A stretch of 64,000 nucleotides of DNA from Armillaria gallica (lineage: Eukaryota > Basidiomycota > Agaricomycetes > Agaricales > Physalacriaceae), in assembly GCA_037576215.1 (NCBI GenBank), contig JBANDB010000017.1, positions 1,178,001-1,242,000 on the forward strand, written 5' to 3'. Shown in pieces: positions 35,761 to 46,922 of the stretch. The notes beneath the pieces were generated by a model. The model was not told the DNA's origin and did no database searches. It saw only the letters and a list, made by a program, of their open reading frames with translations. Each line of letters begins with the position of its first letter. Positions within the stretch are counted from its first letter, which is position 1. The translations under genes and the position numbers were made by a program.

Positions 35761-37035
35761 GGTTCGTGGTGGTGAAAAATGTACGGGTGCAGTTGTGTGG
35801 TCGCGACGGTTTTTACAGATGTGGTCTAGAGACTGTGAGCAGTCGTGGGGGTATTCCAGTGGAACGATGAGAATGGTAAGGAGACGGTTCTTTGTTGTTA
35901 ATTCGAACTCGAATTACCGAACCTGTCCCGCCACGGTCGTGAGCCGGGCGGACTCGAGGACGGTAATGCTAAGTTCCGGTCAATCAAAGGCGGGTTCCTC
36001 GCTCCCTGTGCAGCGAGGAAATAGCTTTAAGGGCGCGGAATGTTTTTCCGAAAAGAAAGATGAAGGGGGAGCGTATTTCGAGGTAGAGTAGTGCAGACGG
36101 TGGTGGGTGTGTCCTGTCAGGGAGGTTCACCTGGGGACCAACCGAATCAGCAAGGAGTCACTATAAAACTGCAAACAACAGACCTCTTACAGAAACCCAC
36201 CTAGCAAAAAAGGCGCAAGTGTCAGTCAACGCAGCAGAGAGTGAAACGAGTCAAACAAGGCGTACTCTAGGGTCAACAGACGAAGATCGCTGTTTCTTTG
36301 CTGGTCAAAAATGGTGGCACACGATGTGCCCTGTGGTCGTGCAGCAAAGTGACGACAACAGAGAAGCTGTATGGAGTGGTAGAGAAGAGAAGAGGCTGAG
36401 GCTGCGTTGTGGTGATCCGTAAGGGGAATCTTCGAAAAAATATCGATGACTTGTGTGTCGTCGGCAATTGCCGTGCGGCACCGCACGGACGAATAGTAGA
36501 TGTTTTTGGAAGCATAGGTCAATGCTATTTACTGATACTTAATGCTAGAAATATGGAGTACTTTGAACCCGAATATTTGAATATTTGAATACACGAAGTC
36601 AATAGTATGGTACTGACGAGCGTTGGATGAGCGATTGCGTGAGCCATAAAAGCGAGTGTCCGGGGTCAGGAAATGATTCGGGCCGCTGTTGCCGACACTC
36701 GGCACACGGCTGATGTAAGGTGCTAGTAATTTTAAGTTTTGCACTCGATTTCAATTTTGAAAGGGTGCCCGCATAAATCAAATTAGATCCTATACTCAAT
36801 ATGACGCTTGTAGACTTCGGCTTTGGGCCACTCATTGCGAAAGACGCCTGAGCTGCAGGAAGGGTAAGTGCTCAATACGGCCCGGTGAATACCTCGCTTT
36901 GAGGCCGACGCGTCGCGATATGGACCCCATCAAATTATGTAATCTTACGGCACAGACCACATGATCCGATGAGTTGGATCCGTGCCAAATATAACCCTTT
37001 CATAAATCTCCGCACGATCATTCATTGTTACATCC
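35761..37035. other. divergent intergenic region
   Basis: Between ornithine decarboxylase (-) and the FAHD1-like gene (+). Holds both promoters. A short tandem GAATATTT repeat is near 36574-36592, and an 18-base word shared with the HET duplication is at 36925-36942. Open frames at 36226-36522 and 36529-36835 lack support. Confidence 0.5.
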
Positions 37036-38038
37036 ATGGCGTCTACATTCGTTCGACACGGCAGAAAAGTACGGAGTCTTCTTTCTATAAAGTCTGCGCA
37101 CTCACAAGTAACTCAATCAGATTGTCGCTATCGGAAGGAATTATTCCGAACACATCAAAGAGCTTGCCAACACCGCTCCGAAGGAACCCTTCTTCTTCAT
37201 CAAGCCTACGACGAGTTACCTCCCATCTGGCGGAAAGTTGGAGCTGCCTAGAGGCATCATCGCTCACCATGAGGGTACGTCCTACGCGTTCCTTACCGCC
37301 TCTCATTTTATTAAGCCATTCGACCAGTTGAGCTGGGCATTGTCATCGGGAATGGTGGCCGCGATATTTCTCAAGCAAATGCCGACTCGCACATAGCTGG
37401 CTATGGTGAGCGCGGCGAAATCTCGTGAAAGTATCGTGTCAAACGCCGGTCATAGCCTTGGCCGTAGACATGACCGCCCGGAATCTCCAGGATCAGGTCA
37501 AAAAGCGTGGTCTCCCTTGGTCCGCTGCGAAGGGCTTTGATACATTCACACCCATAGGGTATGCGCCATTAACGCTGTAATTAATCAAGGCTGTTAAGTG
37601 TTACATCGCAGATCTTTCATTCCCAAAGACAAAGTCCTTGATCCCCACGACCTCCGACTCTCCTTAAGGGTAAGTGCAGCGTCTAATAACGGTTCCCCCT
37701 CTTCCATACCCTGACAACCCATATCAGATCAACGGAGGCATCAAACAGAATGGAACGACTGCCGATATGATCTTCCGAATTCCCCGTCTCATCGAACATA
37801 TCTCGTCAATCATGACTCTTGAGGTAAGGTCCTCATACTCTCTTATAAATATGACATTCAACATGACCAATGACAGGAAGGTGATCTGGTTCTAACCGGT
37901 ACACCTTCTGGCGTTGGTCCGGTGTCCCCCGGCGACAAGGTAGAATGTCTTTTGGCTGACCCATCAGGGAAAGCCCTCTCTACGTTGGATTTCCTCGCCA
38001 TCGCTCGAGACGGTGGTTATGAATTCAAGCCCGAGTAG
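37036..38038 (+). CDS. FAH-family hydrolase/decarboxylase, FAHD1-like
   Basis: FAHD1-type enzymes hydrolyse acylpyruvates and decarboxylate oxaloacetate, usually in mitochondria. Seven exons. From the ATG at 37036: [11 protein letters not shown], then [46 protein letters not shown] (Glu residues that bind Mg), [34 protein letters not shown], and after three more introns [19 protein letters not shown] near the end. Introns include 37067-37116 (GTACGG...CAG) and 37276-37328. The family core is complete at about 240 residues. Neighbouring genes give no pathway context. Confidence 0.9.
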
Positions 38039-38747
38039 ATTACGTATCAAACAGTCTAGTCCAGCTGTACGTCTAGTACGATACCCCACGGTGTTCTCAA
38101 AGCCTTGATGGCATGGTATATACAGATTGTTCTCCTATTATAATTACTCATGCGGTGTCAAGTCATGCTCAAGTTTCTCTATTCCGACAGCTCGAAGAGG
38201 CGCGGAGAAGCAAATCTCCGATCAAAACATAGTTCTTCACTATACACTCAAAGAACACACTCCCCAACAGCAACGTCAGCAACATGGAGCTATAAAGTTC
38301 TTAAAACCAACAAATAGCAACGACTCGCAGGATCGCACTCGCTCCGGGATGATTATACTAGCCTTCAGGTCACCAGTGCAGTCAACCCTTTCTATGCAAA
38401 ATCGCTCCGATCTCAGAGAAGACCTAGCTACAACTATGGAACCTTGGACGACATGGAGCCAAGTCTTCTATTACTTGATAACTGTCAGCGCCTGTCTCTC
38501 TCCGGTTAATTAGTTTTGCTTATAGTCGCACGAAGGGGTGGGTTCAAGGTCAAAAATGGATTGGAAGGTAACGCTGCGCATAAGAATGGTACATCCGTTT
38601 GCATCTCCTAGCCGCCATCAAAACGTCGAAAGTGTCTACACATTCAAATCACTCTCAATAAAGCAACACCCGACGACGAAACAAAAAGACTAACCCAGTG
38701 ACGATTCACGACCAACCTCACCAGCAAATTCAAACGTGAGAAAATTT
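38039..38747. other. intergenic, 3' flanks
   Basis: Convergent 3' regions. The 128-codon open frame at 38127-38513 is low-complexity (Gln/Ser/Thr rich) and has no support as a gene. Confidence 0.5.
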
Positions 38748-38967
38748 TCACTCACTACATAGTAGGCACGTCGAAAATCAGCCAACTTCAGTAAATGAAC
38801 ACCGCGGAATATACTCACAGGAGTGACAAAGTGATGTCGCCGTTGACCTTGGCCTGGATGGCGATCTCCACCTCGAGGTTGAGGTCAAGACGGAGCTTCA
38901 AAGCTTCCTTGGGAGCGACGGTTCCCTGGGTGGAGCGAGTGGCGACGGAAGTTTCTTGGGCAGACAT
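38748..38967 (-). CDS. microprotein, 51 residues (divergent pair, left member)
   Basis: Exons 38967-38819 and 38754-38748, with a 64-bp intron (GTGAGT...TAG) placed inside the second last Leu codon, so that the last exon codes only L-E-stop. The C-terminal 29 residues, from ALKLRLDLNLEVEIAI to ITLSLL, are identical to those of the gene at 39948-40200. The N-terminus is Ser/Thr-rich and variable. The alternating pattern KLRLDLNLEVEIAIQAKV predicts a beta strand or amphipathic segment. No signal peptide. A TATAA-like box (GATAAAAG on the minus strand) lies about 40 bp upstream. I recall similar short conserved proteins in mushrooms but cannot name a function. Confidence 0.75.
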
Positions 38968-39002
38968 GTTGTACTGATACTGAATGAAAGCCCTGGTCCT
39001 CA

Positions 39003-39011
39003 GGCTTTTAT
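39003..39011 (-). promoter_or_regulatory. TATA-like box of left microprotein gene
   Basis: GATAAAAGC on the minus strand, about 36-44 bp upstream of the ATG at 38967, a plausible core promoter for the 51-residue microprotein. Confidence 0.4.
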
Positions 39012-39906
39012 CTGAGAATCGACCGACCCGGGGTATACATGAGGATATTTTCACGCCATAATGCAGCTCAACAAGTCGGGTGCCTCGTCCAAGTAACTTA
39101 ACTTTTTTTGTCTCGAAGCTGCAAGCAGCGATGAAAGGTACTCACTACGTAACGGTTCTTATTTCATAAGGAACACGCTGCAGAAGATACCCCTGCTTGC
39201 TCCTCGGGGCTTTTTGAAATAGACCAAAGCAGTAGAACATGGCAGGGTAGAGGCATAATGCAGCATTTTGCTAACGCTTATGGTCGAGAAGAGTACACAT
39301 GCGTATGGGTGCTTGTGGGTCCAAAATTCCTCCAGGCTTTACCTCGTGGAAACTTAGGAAACTCCATTTGATTTGCAACCATCAATGCATCATCTGGCAC
39401 GCGACCGTGCTACTCTTACGTCATCAATTACACGAGACGGTTTCCAAGTCACGTCTTCGTTTCCCAGACTAGATTTCTGGAAAATATCACCGCAACCTTG
39501 GGTCTCGATGTACCCTATCTCGTTATTACATCAAAACGCTGCATTTTTCTGCATTGAAAATCAGTTATCACGAGAAAAGCGCCTTCGATGGTCGTGAGTC
39601 GGCCTGCCTAGGTGTTGTTTCGAAGCTCGTCGTCCCTTGCAACAAATTAGTCCGAATTTCGCCAGCCGCCACCACCACCGTTTCTCACTGATATACTTCT
39701 TTGCCTCTCTGCGTCCGACCTAGGTAGCCTTCGTCATGGAAAAGGCGACAAACGTGAATGTGCTGGGTCCACTGTAATAAGCTTACGACAGTTCAAATGC
39801 AAGCGTTGCAGCACAGAGCTTCCAATTTGACAATGGAACATGCCCTACATTCCACGAGGGTTCTGGACTCCAAAAAATTTCTTCCCCCACAAAATCACCA
39901 GTCGCG

Positions 39907-39915
39907 TATATAAAA
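39907..39915 (+). promoter_or_regulatory. TATA box of right microprotein gene
   Basis: TATATAAAA 33 bp before the ATG at 39948, in a GC-richer context. A close consensus TATA box suggests strong, regulated expression. Confidence 0.55.
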
Positions 39916-39947
39916 GAGCCTTGGCTGGCCAGCAAATCCTCCTAACA

Positions 39948-40200
39948 ATGTCTGCCCCAGAAACCGCTACCAAATTCGCACCTACTCAATCTTCCTCTGT
40001 CCTCGGCGGACAAATCGTCGGTCGCTCTGAGCGCCAGGCTGCTCCCCCAGCCGCTCTGAAGCTCCGTCTCGACCTTAACCTCGAGGTTGAGATCGCCATC
40101 CAGGCCAAGGTCAATGGCGACATCACCCTTTCCCTCCTGTGAGTCGCCTGATTGCTGTGTTGGGCTCCCGATGCTGATTAGTTGATTTTACAGCGAGTAA
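39948..40200 (+). CDS. microprotein, 65 residues (divergent pair, right member)
   Basis: Exons 39948-40138 and 40194-40200, with the intron (GTGAGT...CAG) in exactly the same codon as the left gene; the last exon again codes only L-E-stop. The C-terminal 29 residues are identical to the left member. The N-terminal 35 residues are longer and Gln/Ser/Thr-rich. Small acidic-basic protein, no membrane span or signal peptide. The shared intron phase and identical tail show the pair arose by inverted duplication and that the tail is under strong constraint. Confidence 0.78.
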
Positions 40201-40701
40201 ATGTGCCGTAGGACTGGAGGGACCTATGAGACTTCGATTGTCGTGTTCAGGTGAGATTCGCTTTGTCAAGGACCAGACACTGTTGATCTTGACGCCTACT
40301 ATCTGCTTAGCACCTCGCCATGTCGATTACCTTCCCTTCCCTCACTTCCCTTGTTCCCTGATCGTTGTATAAGTACCTATTCAAAGTCCATGCACGTAGT
40401 ACATACGAATATCAGTGTTACTTTGGGGGTCCCATGCTCTAAAGATTCGGTCTTGCGTCCAGTCAATAGTAGTACAAGATCAATATCCCACAGTGTGCGG
40501 TACAAGGAAAGTCAGCGAAGGACATCTACGAAGACATGGAGCATCCTCCCCCCGTTTGCTGACAACGCGCATAAAAATAGATTATACCTCAAGGGAACCA
40601 GACTTCACTTCGATGCATGGGGGCCAAAGTTCTAATATAAAGTAAATCGGCATTACAGGTGTATACAGCGAGTGTGATAAATACACATCGGTCTACAACA
40701 G
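40201..40701. other. convergent spacer
   Basis: 3' regions of two convergent genes. The 94-codon frame at 40351-40635 lacks support. Confidence 0.5.
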
Positions 40702-43700
40702 TCAAGGACTCCTTTCCGGACCTTCCCGCAAACTCGTACCCCGAGGTTTGGGAGAATCATCTGAAGCACTGGAATCACTAGCAAACGACCAGCTCCCCGC
40801 TGTAGGCGTAAGCTCGCCATCCTGCGACGGACTAGCACTCTGGAAATCCCCAAAGTCGCCAAAATTATCAAATGTGCTATCCTCCATCTCATCGGACAAC
40901 GACGAAAAGAAGGCGTCACTGTTGGAGACAGCTGCAGAGTCAGAGAATGGCCCGAATGTATCCTGATAATGCATGGTGAGTTGCTGATAGGTGGGACAGA
41001 AATAGACGTACGTCGTCTCCTGAACTGAATGGATCCTCAGATGTTACTGGATTGGATCTGTGTCCAGGGTCAAATGCATCCTATCGATTCCATCAGATCA
41101 CGCAGACAATCCTGAGATGAAAGACTGGCTTACATCAAACCCATTTACACTCAGTGGTCTCCGCTCGTTTCGTTGGTGCCTAGCTGCGGCAGGTGGACTG
41201 CCAAGCGTGAACGTAGATCGTGACAACCATCCTCCTTCCTCGTCCTCATCGTCAGAGCCAATGTTATCAGCGTTCATCTCATGTGCTAGATACCTAGCAA
41301 ACTGCTCACAAACAAGTCAAACACACTCATCAGATAAAACCAGATGAACTGACCCGAGGCGCTGTGTCGTCTTCATCTTCGTCGTCATCCATCGGGCCAA
41401 AGTCGGCGCTGCTCTCGCGCATCGGCCTTGCTCCAACAGCCCGTTTGAACTCCCCTCGAGTCTCCTGTCCGTGGTTTACTCCGTTCGCTTCGGCTGATGT
41501 CGATGATGATCCGACGAAACCAGTCGGGTCCTCCTCGTCGACTTTCCAGCGCCCCGCCTGACGGCCCATACCGGGTCCGATGACAGGCTTGCCCCCTCCA
41601 AGAAGGATGTTATCTCGCCTCTTGGTCTCAAGGTATCTCCCAGTGACATATTCGTCCCAATCCGGGTCGGGTGCGTATTGTATGATAAGCAGCCGTACTT
41701 CGGGCGGGAAGACCTCAAGTGCGATGAGTACATCTTCAGATATTAGTTGAAGATGGCCCATATATCCTAAACGTACGCCTTTGGGCTTAGCACTGGAGGT
41801 GTCTGATGAATGTCGGAGATGGATTGGGCGGAAAGGAACACACCTCTCGGTATCGTTGTGTTTCTGTCCCTCCACGATACGATACATCAGACGCGCATCT
41901 CTGAAGAGTGAAATTGCGAGTTCTCTGTTATATCCACTGTCTAGATTGCCCGTGAGTATCTGATGTATAATATCATAAACGGCACTGTGTAGGAAATTGT
42001 TCCATGGATACTCGAAAAACAAGTCCTGAAAAACGTCTTAAAAAGGGTCCAAAACCAGAGATTACCCGAGGACGTACTAATAGGATAGGGAGGACGCGCA
42101 ACTCGAGAAGACGCGCTTTTATCTTTTCACCGACAAATATGGGTTTGTTGAGGGGCGGTTCTTGTATTGCAAACCGCTTCGAATTTCTCCGCGAACTCTG
42201 CGATCGCCGTCCAATTGTCGATGACGCATCAGAATCTGAGCCTCTCGAACCTATCCTGGATAGTGCAGCTCCTTGAGTATTGGACCCAAATGGCGATGAC
42301 GCTGCGTTCAACTCGAGCATAGGCGGTGGTTCCGAGGGACTGAGACCGGGTGGAGTGGTGGCAGGAGGTTCATCGTGCATTATTATTTCCTCCATGGTAT
42401 CGTCATCACTCATATCCTCGTCCGAATCCAGAGATGACGGAGAATGTGATGAATGCGTCACCGGAAGGTCCAGAGAAGGCTCCATGGAGTCGACTATATC
42501 ATCCATAGAGTCGTTGTTCGGGCCGTCAGGTACGTCGACCAATTTAGCGAGGTCTTCCAGTCCAGCGAGCCCCCCTGTCAGACGACCCTGAGCATCATAG
42601 ATTTTGTTCTGCTCTGGAGGACGATTAAGCAGAGACATGTTTGAACAATGCAGCAGTTCGGCAATCATTTCACAAATCCTGAACCGTTCAAAGGTGAGTG
42701 GAACTACCATCCCCACGGTCGTTCCAACGGGCCCTGTCTACATGAATGCATGAGCTCAATATATGCTAGAGACAAGCAAACTTACCGAGCTCCGTGGCGA
42801 CTTCAAATAGTCAAGGAACGTGTGGAGATTGTCATTCATGATCTCCAAGACAGGCCCTAGGTGCACGACCCCCATGCGATCCACCATTTCATCCATGGCG
42901 TGTTCGAGTGCTTCTCTGGTGACATTTTCAGGCTGTGAGCTGTACTGATGCTGTATCTGCATCAACCGGTTGCGTAAGGTGTGGAATAGATACGGTTCGA
43001 AGTAGTCAGAGTTGTTTTTCCGTATGAGCTCGATGACAACGCCTATAGATTGGATAACAGATGAAGTAGCCGATTCGAAAGTAGGAAGTGGGGGCTGGGT
43101 TTTGTCGTCTTGGTCGTCTTCAGAGGCTACGTTATGACCTGGCCCGAAATCTTGTAGCGCGTATCCCACAAGCTTTGACACGCTGTCATGGCGTGCTAGT
43201 TCACGGGCGAAGAGATTGGATGATGTTCCATTCTGTAGTCCCTCGCTAACGCTGGAACCTGGAGACGGTGTGGCTAAGGAGATGATGCCCTTGATTAATT
43301 CTGCCACCACTACATGCAGTTCAGCAGGATGTTCTGGGGCCAAACGTTCGATTAACTGGGCCATGAGATTTTGTGAAGAGAGCCACTGTTGCGTTCGTCA
43401 GTATAAGAGCCACCGAGAGAACCCAAGTACACACCTCCAAAACGCCAGCACCTCCCTGATATTCATCGAGCTGAATGATGCGAACCAAGAGATCGACAAA
43501 CGATGGATTTTCGATATGATGTAGTATCCTCTCAACAACATCGGGTTGCGATTGGATGAATGCAAGCATCTGAACGCGTTGACAAGTGCATTTGGTAAAG
43601 ATTAGAGAGGATTCACCTCTGCTGGCTTCTTGCTCAAGAAGATGGCATTTATCTTGGCAAAGTGAGAGGCCATCACCATCTGCGTCTTCATGTCTTCGGG

Positions 43701-44163
43701 GGATCTGTCGAGAAGAGAATCCCAGAAGGGCGCCAGCAGCTGCGTCTGCTCGTTGATGCAGGTCTCGACGATGGACCATATTTCGCTGCACAAGACTTCT
43801 GTCGCCACATACGGGTACCTGTTGAATTTACCAAGCAATGGTCAGCTAAAACAAGGCTGGAATACGAAAACGACCAGACGCACTTGAACTGCCCCCTCTC
43901 CTCGCACTCTATCTGACCCGTCACGTAGCCCAGCAACCGTTGAAGGACATCCACCCGTTGGAAGTAATCAATCAATCTCGTATTTTGTGATTTGCATTCC
44001 TGAAGAAGCTCATCTTCATCCAGTATGGCCTCGAGAGACACATCTTCCTTGTCGAGAAGGCTATCGATACCCGAGGCAGCGCTGAAGCCGAATCTGTTGG
44101 CAACGCCGCCAAGTTGAGCACGAATAACGGGCACGAGAACGATAAAAGGCACCTCCAGAACAT
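40702..44163 (-). CDS. SAPS-family (Sit4/PP6-associated) phosphatase regulator
   Basis: SAPS proteins bind Sit4/PP6 phosphatase and direct it in TOR signalling and cell-cycle entry. The first exon is only 11 nt (MFWR then a GTGCCT...CAG intron), joined to FGFSAASGIDSLLDKEDV, LDEDELLQECKSQNTRLIDY and VDVLQRLLGYVTG, the family N-terminus. Further helical-repeat blocks: YPYVATEVLCSEIWSIVE, LLAPFWDSLLD, ENPSFVDLLVRII, then PLTFERFRICEMIAELLHC, NMSLLNRP, DLFFEYPWNNFLHSAVYDI and VRLGYMGHLQLISEDV. An acidic insert (DSMDDIVDS...) and an acidic disordered tail (GDDDTFGPFSDS ... FDNFGDFGDFQ) follow. Introns were checked at each frame change. The stretch between NDTER and KPKGVRL reads through and could be exon or an in-frame intron. 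Confidence 0.9.
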
Positions 44164-44845
44164 AAAGGTGAAGAAAAGAGATGAGAGGCGTGAGAGAGTA
44201 AGGTTGTCGACGCGTCTCGGAAAGGTGTGACACGGCTACTCAAGTGGGGTCATGCTACACATGCTACGCCCCACGCCAAAGTACTACAATGTGCATCACA
44301 TATTGTATGATAAAGCGCAATAAATCATAGGTACATCTATTTGGTTCTCCCAGAAGCACCAGGGCCAGGAATTGCCTGCAGGGCCCGGGCGCCACGTTAG
44401 AATGCCCTTGCGGTTTCGCTAATTAGTCGGGAAATAATACCTAGAATAAAATTGTGTTCATTGGACTCAACACATGAGGGAACCTTTGAGTCATGGTAGC
44501 AAACAATAGGTCTAGAGAAGGCTACTCATCTACCAATAATAATGATCATTTGCTTCAAAATGAGATGACGACTACTTATTACTATTGGAACGAGAGGTTC
44601 AGAGCCAATACCAATAGCATCATGATGGACCCTGTTAGGCTCTTGTTTCCTGTACACTTTCGTAAGACAAACCTCAGTCGTCACCATCTGATGCCAAAAC
44701 GTTTAAACAGCTGCTGATATTCAATGGAGAGAGAGCGTCATCATCATCATCAGAGTGGCAAGCGCTTTGCCTAAGCTGTAGATGAAAACGGTGCTGTGAC
44801 GAATCATAAAGAGGAACTGGATCGAAATAGCTTCTACGACTATGT
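44164..44845. other. tandem spacer, possible extra short frame
   Basis: Between SAPS (-) and AP-2 mu (-). Repeated ATC/ATG-rich microsatellite near 44735-44752 (CATCATCATCATC). A 71-codon minus-strand frame at 44674-44889 ends in an acidic tail and overlaps the adaptor's uncertain 3' end. Confidence 0.4.
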
Positions 44846-46823
44846 CTATAGGGCTTGCGTAGCTCTTGTCCGAGGAGCCAAACAGACATTTTCTAAATGA
44901 TAAATACTACTATAATACAACACATAGATTATACTGTCCGTCAACGACAAGATGTCAGAACTAAATATTCGTCTTTTAAGCTTCCGTAACGAGAAACAAT
45001 AAAACACACATACCCGAATCTGATACGAACCGCTAGCCTTCGTGAGATATCGCACCCATTTGATACTATTATAGTTGCTCTTCTCGAACACCTTCAAAAA
45101 CCTGACAATGAGACCCGACGACGTGAACATGAGGACTTGAAAGTCAACATCTATAGGCGGCCGAGCCCATACTTGACGAGTTGTGGTACTCGTCAGTTCA
45201 GCAACAGCAGAAAAGGCACATTCCTGTCCTCCCTGAAGCCTTGGAATTCTGCCGAGACTGTCAGGGCTGGTCAGACCGAATAAAGCGAACGAGACATACT
45301 TCCAGATAACAACGTTTTCTGCAGGCACATATTTTGCCTTTCCGTTCGCCACTGAGCACTCCACATTCACTGTGTTCAGTGGGGTAGGTATTCGCAAGAC
45401 AATGTTTGTCGCAGACAGCTTGTTGTTGAAGTTTGTTTTCACTGTAACGTCGTACGATACGCGGGTAGTACCTATTTCTGTGACCGTAGGAATGATTCGC
45501 AGAGGTAACTTAACATTCGACGTCGCCCGGTATCTGTGAACCAAGTTAGAACATTGTATCGCGAAGAACCCATGCAGATACCTCATCAACTCGAATTCGC
45601 CATCCGGAGGGACGAAACTGATGCTCCGGTCAGCATCGAAGTCGTTTAACCGCACACATTGATGGAAACGACAATCGTCAAGTTCAACAGCATCGCTGGC
45701 ACCTCGTTCGCTCTTGTCGATGACAAGCTTGTCGTTCAACCCAAATTTGCACTCTGGCGTGCCAGAAAGATATGCGCGCATTTGTATGTGACCGTCGACA
45801 TCCGCCCGGAGAATGGTACCTGTGTAACAGTATAAGTGACTGTCTGTAGGAGCCAGCAGGTATACAGAAATGAAGGAACCATGCCGAGCCCCCCCCCCTT
45901 CGCCAGTTAGTGAAGGCTGGGAGTTGTTCGACAAAATGTCAGGGAGAATGCCAGTGTTCGCCGCGGAAACCTGAAGACAGAACACTTTCACATACCTTTA
46001 GCACTCATACTTAGATTGACAGTCTCCACAACATCCACAAAAGCCTCGTTCTTCTTGTACTTGACATCTCCGCGCCGCCAACTCGTCGCACCCGTGGCTT
46101 GCGCCGTAATCTTCGACGATTCTTCCTGCACATAGCATGAACGCCCACGATTTAGCTGACAGAACAATGCGTACAACAGCAACAGCCGAAGAAGACACGA
46201 TACTCTCCGTCGTGATGTACGTCTTCAACGTGTCGATTTCGCTGTTTTGCGGATATCCGAAGTCATTGATTTCTGGCCAGTATATTCAACGACATTGAAG
46301 CAAAAGGAAGAGATTCGTCACCGGACCGTCGATAAGTTCGTATATGAGCACAAAGTTGTTCTTGATAGCTTCCTCGTCGATCTTCCCAAAGTATGACTTG
46401 GCAATGTTGATAAACCGGTAGCAGAACTCAAACACGAGGGCGGCATTGGCGTTGTTCCTATACAAAATGTAAATAACCCGGCTTCGGACGTATGACAGCC
46501 ACGCACTTTGTCACCGCCACCACATACAAATTGTTGATTCTAACGTGGAAGAAACTTGTCGAGCCCAGCGTTATGATTGGTGACCTGACATCGGTATTCG
46601 ACACGACTTGTATCCTGAAAACATCTGCGATAGAACGCCTAGGAAAGTTGATCATCAGCTGTGGTCCTCTATGCGATACGTCCTCGACTCACTTGAAGTC
46701 GGTACGATAGAGTCTTGAGATGAGAACCTCGCCCTTCTGATTGAACACGAAGAATGCCTATCGGACGACACAAAAATCAACGATAGCACTTTGAATGCCG
46801 TCGCAAACGCTTACGGATATCAT
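44846..46823 (-). CDS. AP-2 complex mu subunit (clathrin adaptor)
   Basis: The mu subunit of the plasma-membrane clathrin adaptor binds cargo signals and PI(4,5)P2. Exon 1 codes only MIS, then a GTAAGC intron leads to [18 protein letters not shown] and the longin-type domain ([27 protein letters not shown]). The linker and mu-homology domain follow: [19 protein letters not shown], then [54 protein letters not shown] and [18 protein letters not shown], ending in [22 protein letters not shown]. The AP-2 rather than AP-1 assignment rests on the last blocks. The end is unclear: after QIR a GTATGT donor occurs but no acceptor gives a clean short tail; the coordinate given is the read-through stop. 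Only 99 bp separate its ATG from the VPS11 stop. Confidence 0.85.
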
Positions 46824-46922
46824 GGAAGAAGGTGGTCAAAACGGAGACCCCAAAAGGGGAATAAGAAAAATTATTATTATTCGTCCCGGTCCGTAAAAGA
46901 AAAAGAAATGAATATGTAGTAA

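Larger units (their letters stand above)
38968..39947. promoter_or_regulatory. bidirectional promoter region of microprotein pair
   Basis: 980 bp between two divergent paralogous genes. TATA-type boxes sit close to both starts. A heat-shock-element-like TTCTGGAA is at 39475-39482. The open frame at 39373-39597 has no support. Confidence 0.5.

Noticed and set aside
36574..36592. tandem GAATATTT repeat
   Set aside because: Too short and AT-rich to be more than a chance microsatellite.
38127..38513. 128-codon plus-strand open frame
   Set aside because: Low-complexity composition and located in the 3' flank of the FAHD1-like gene; no support.
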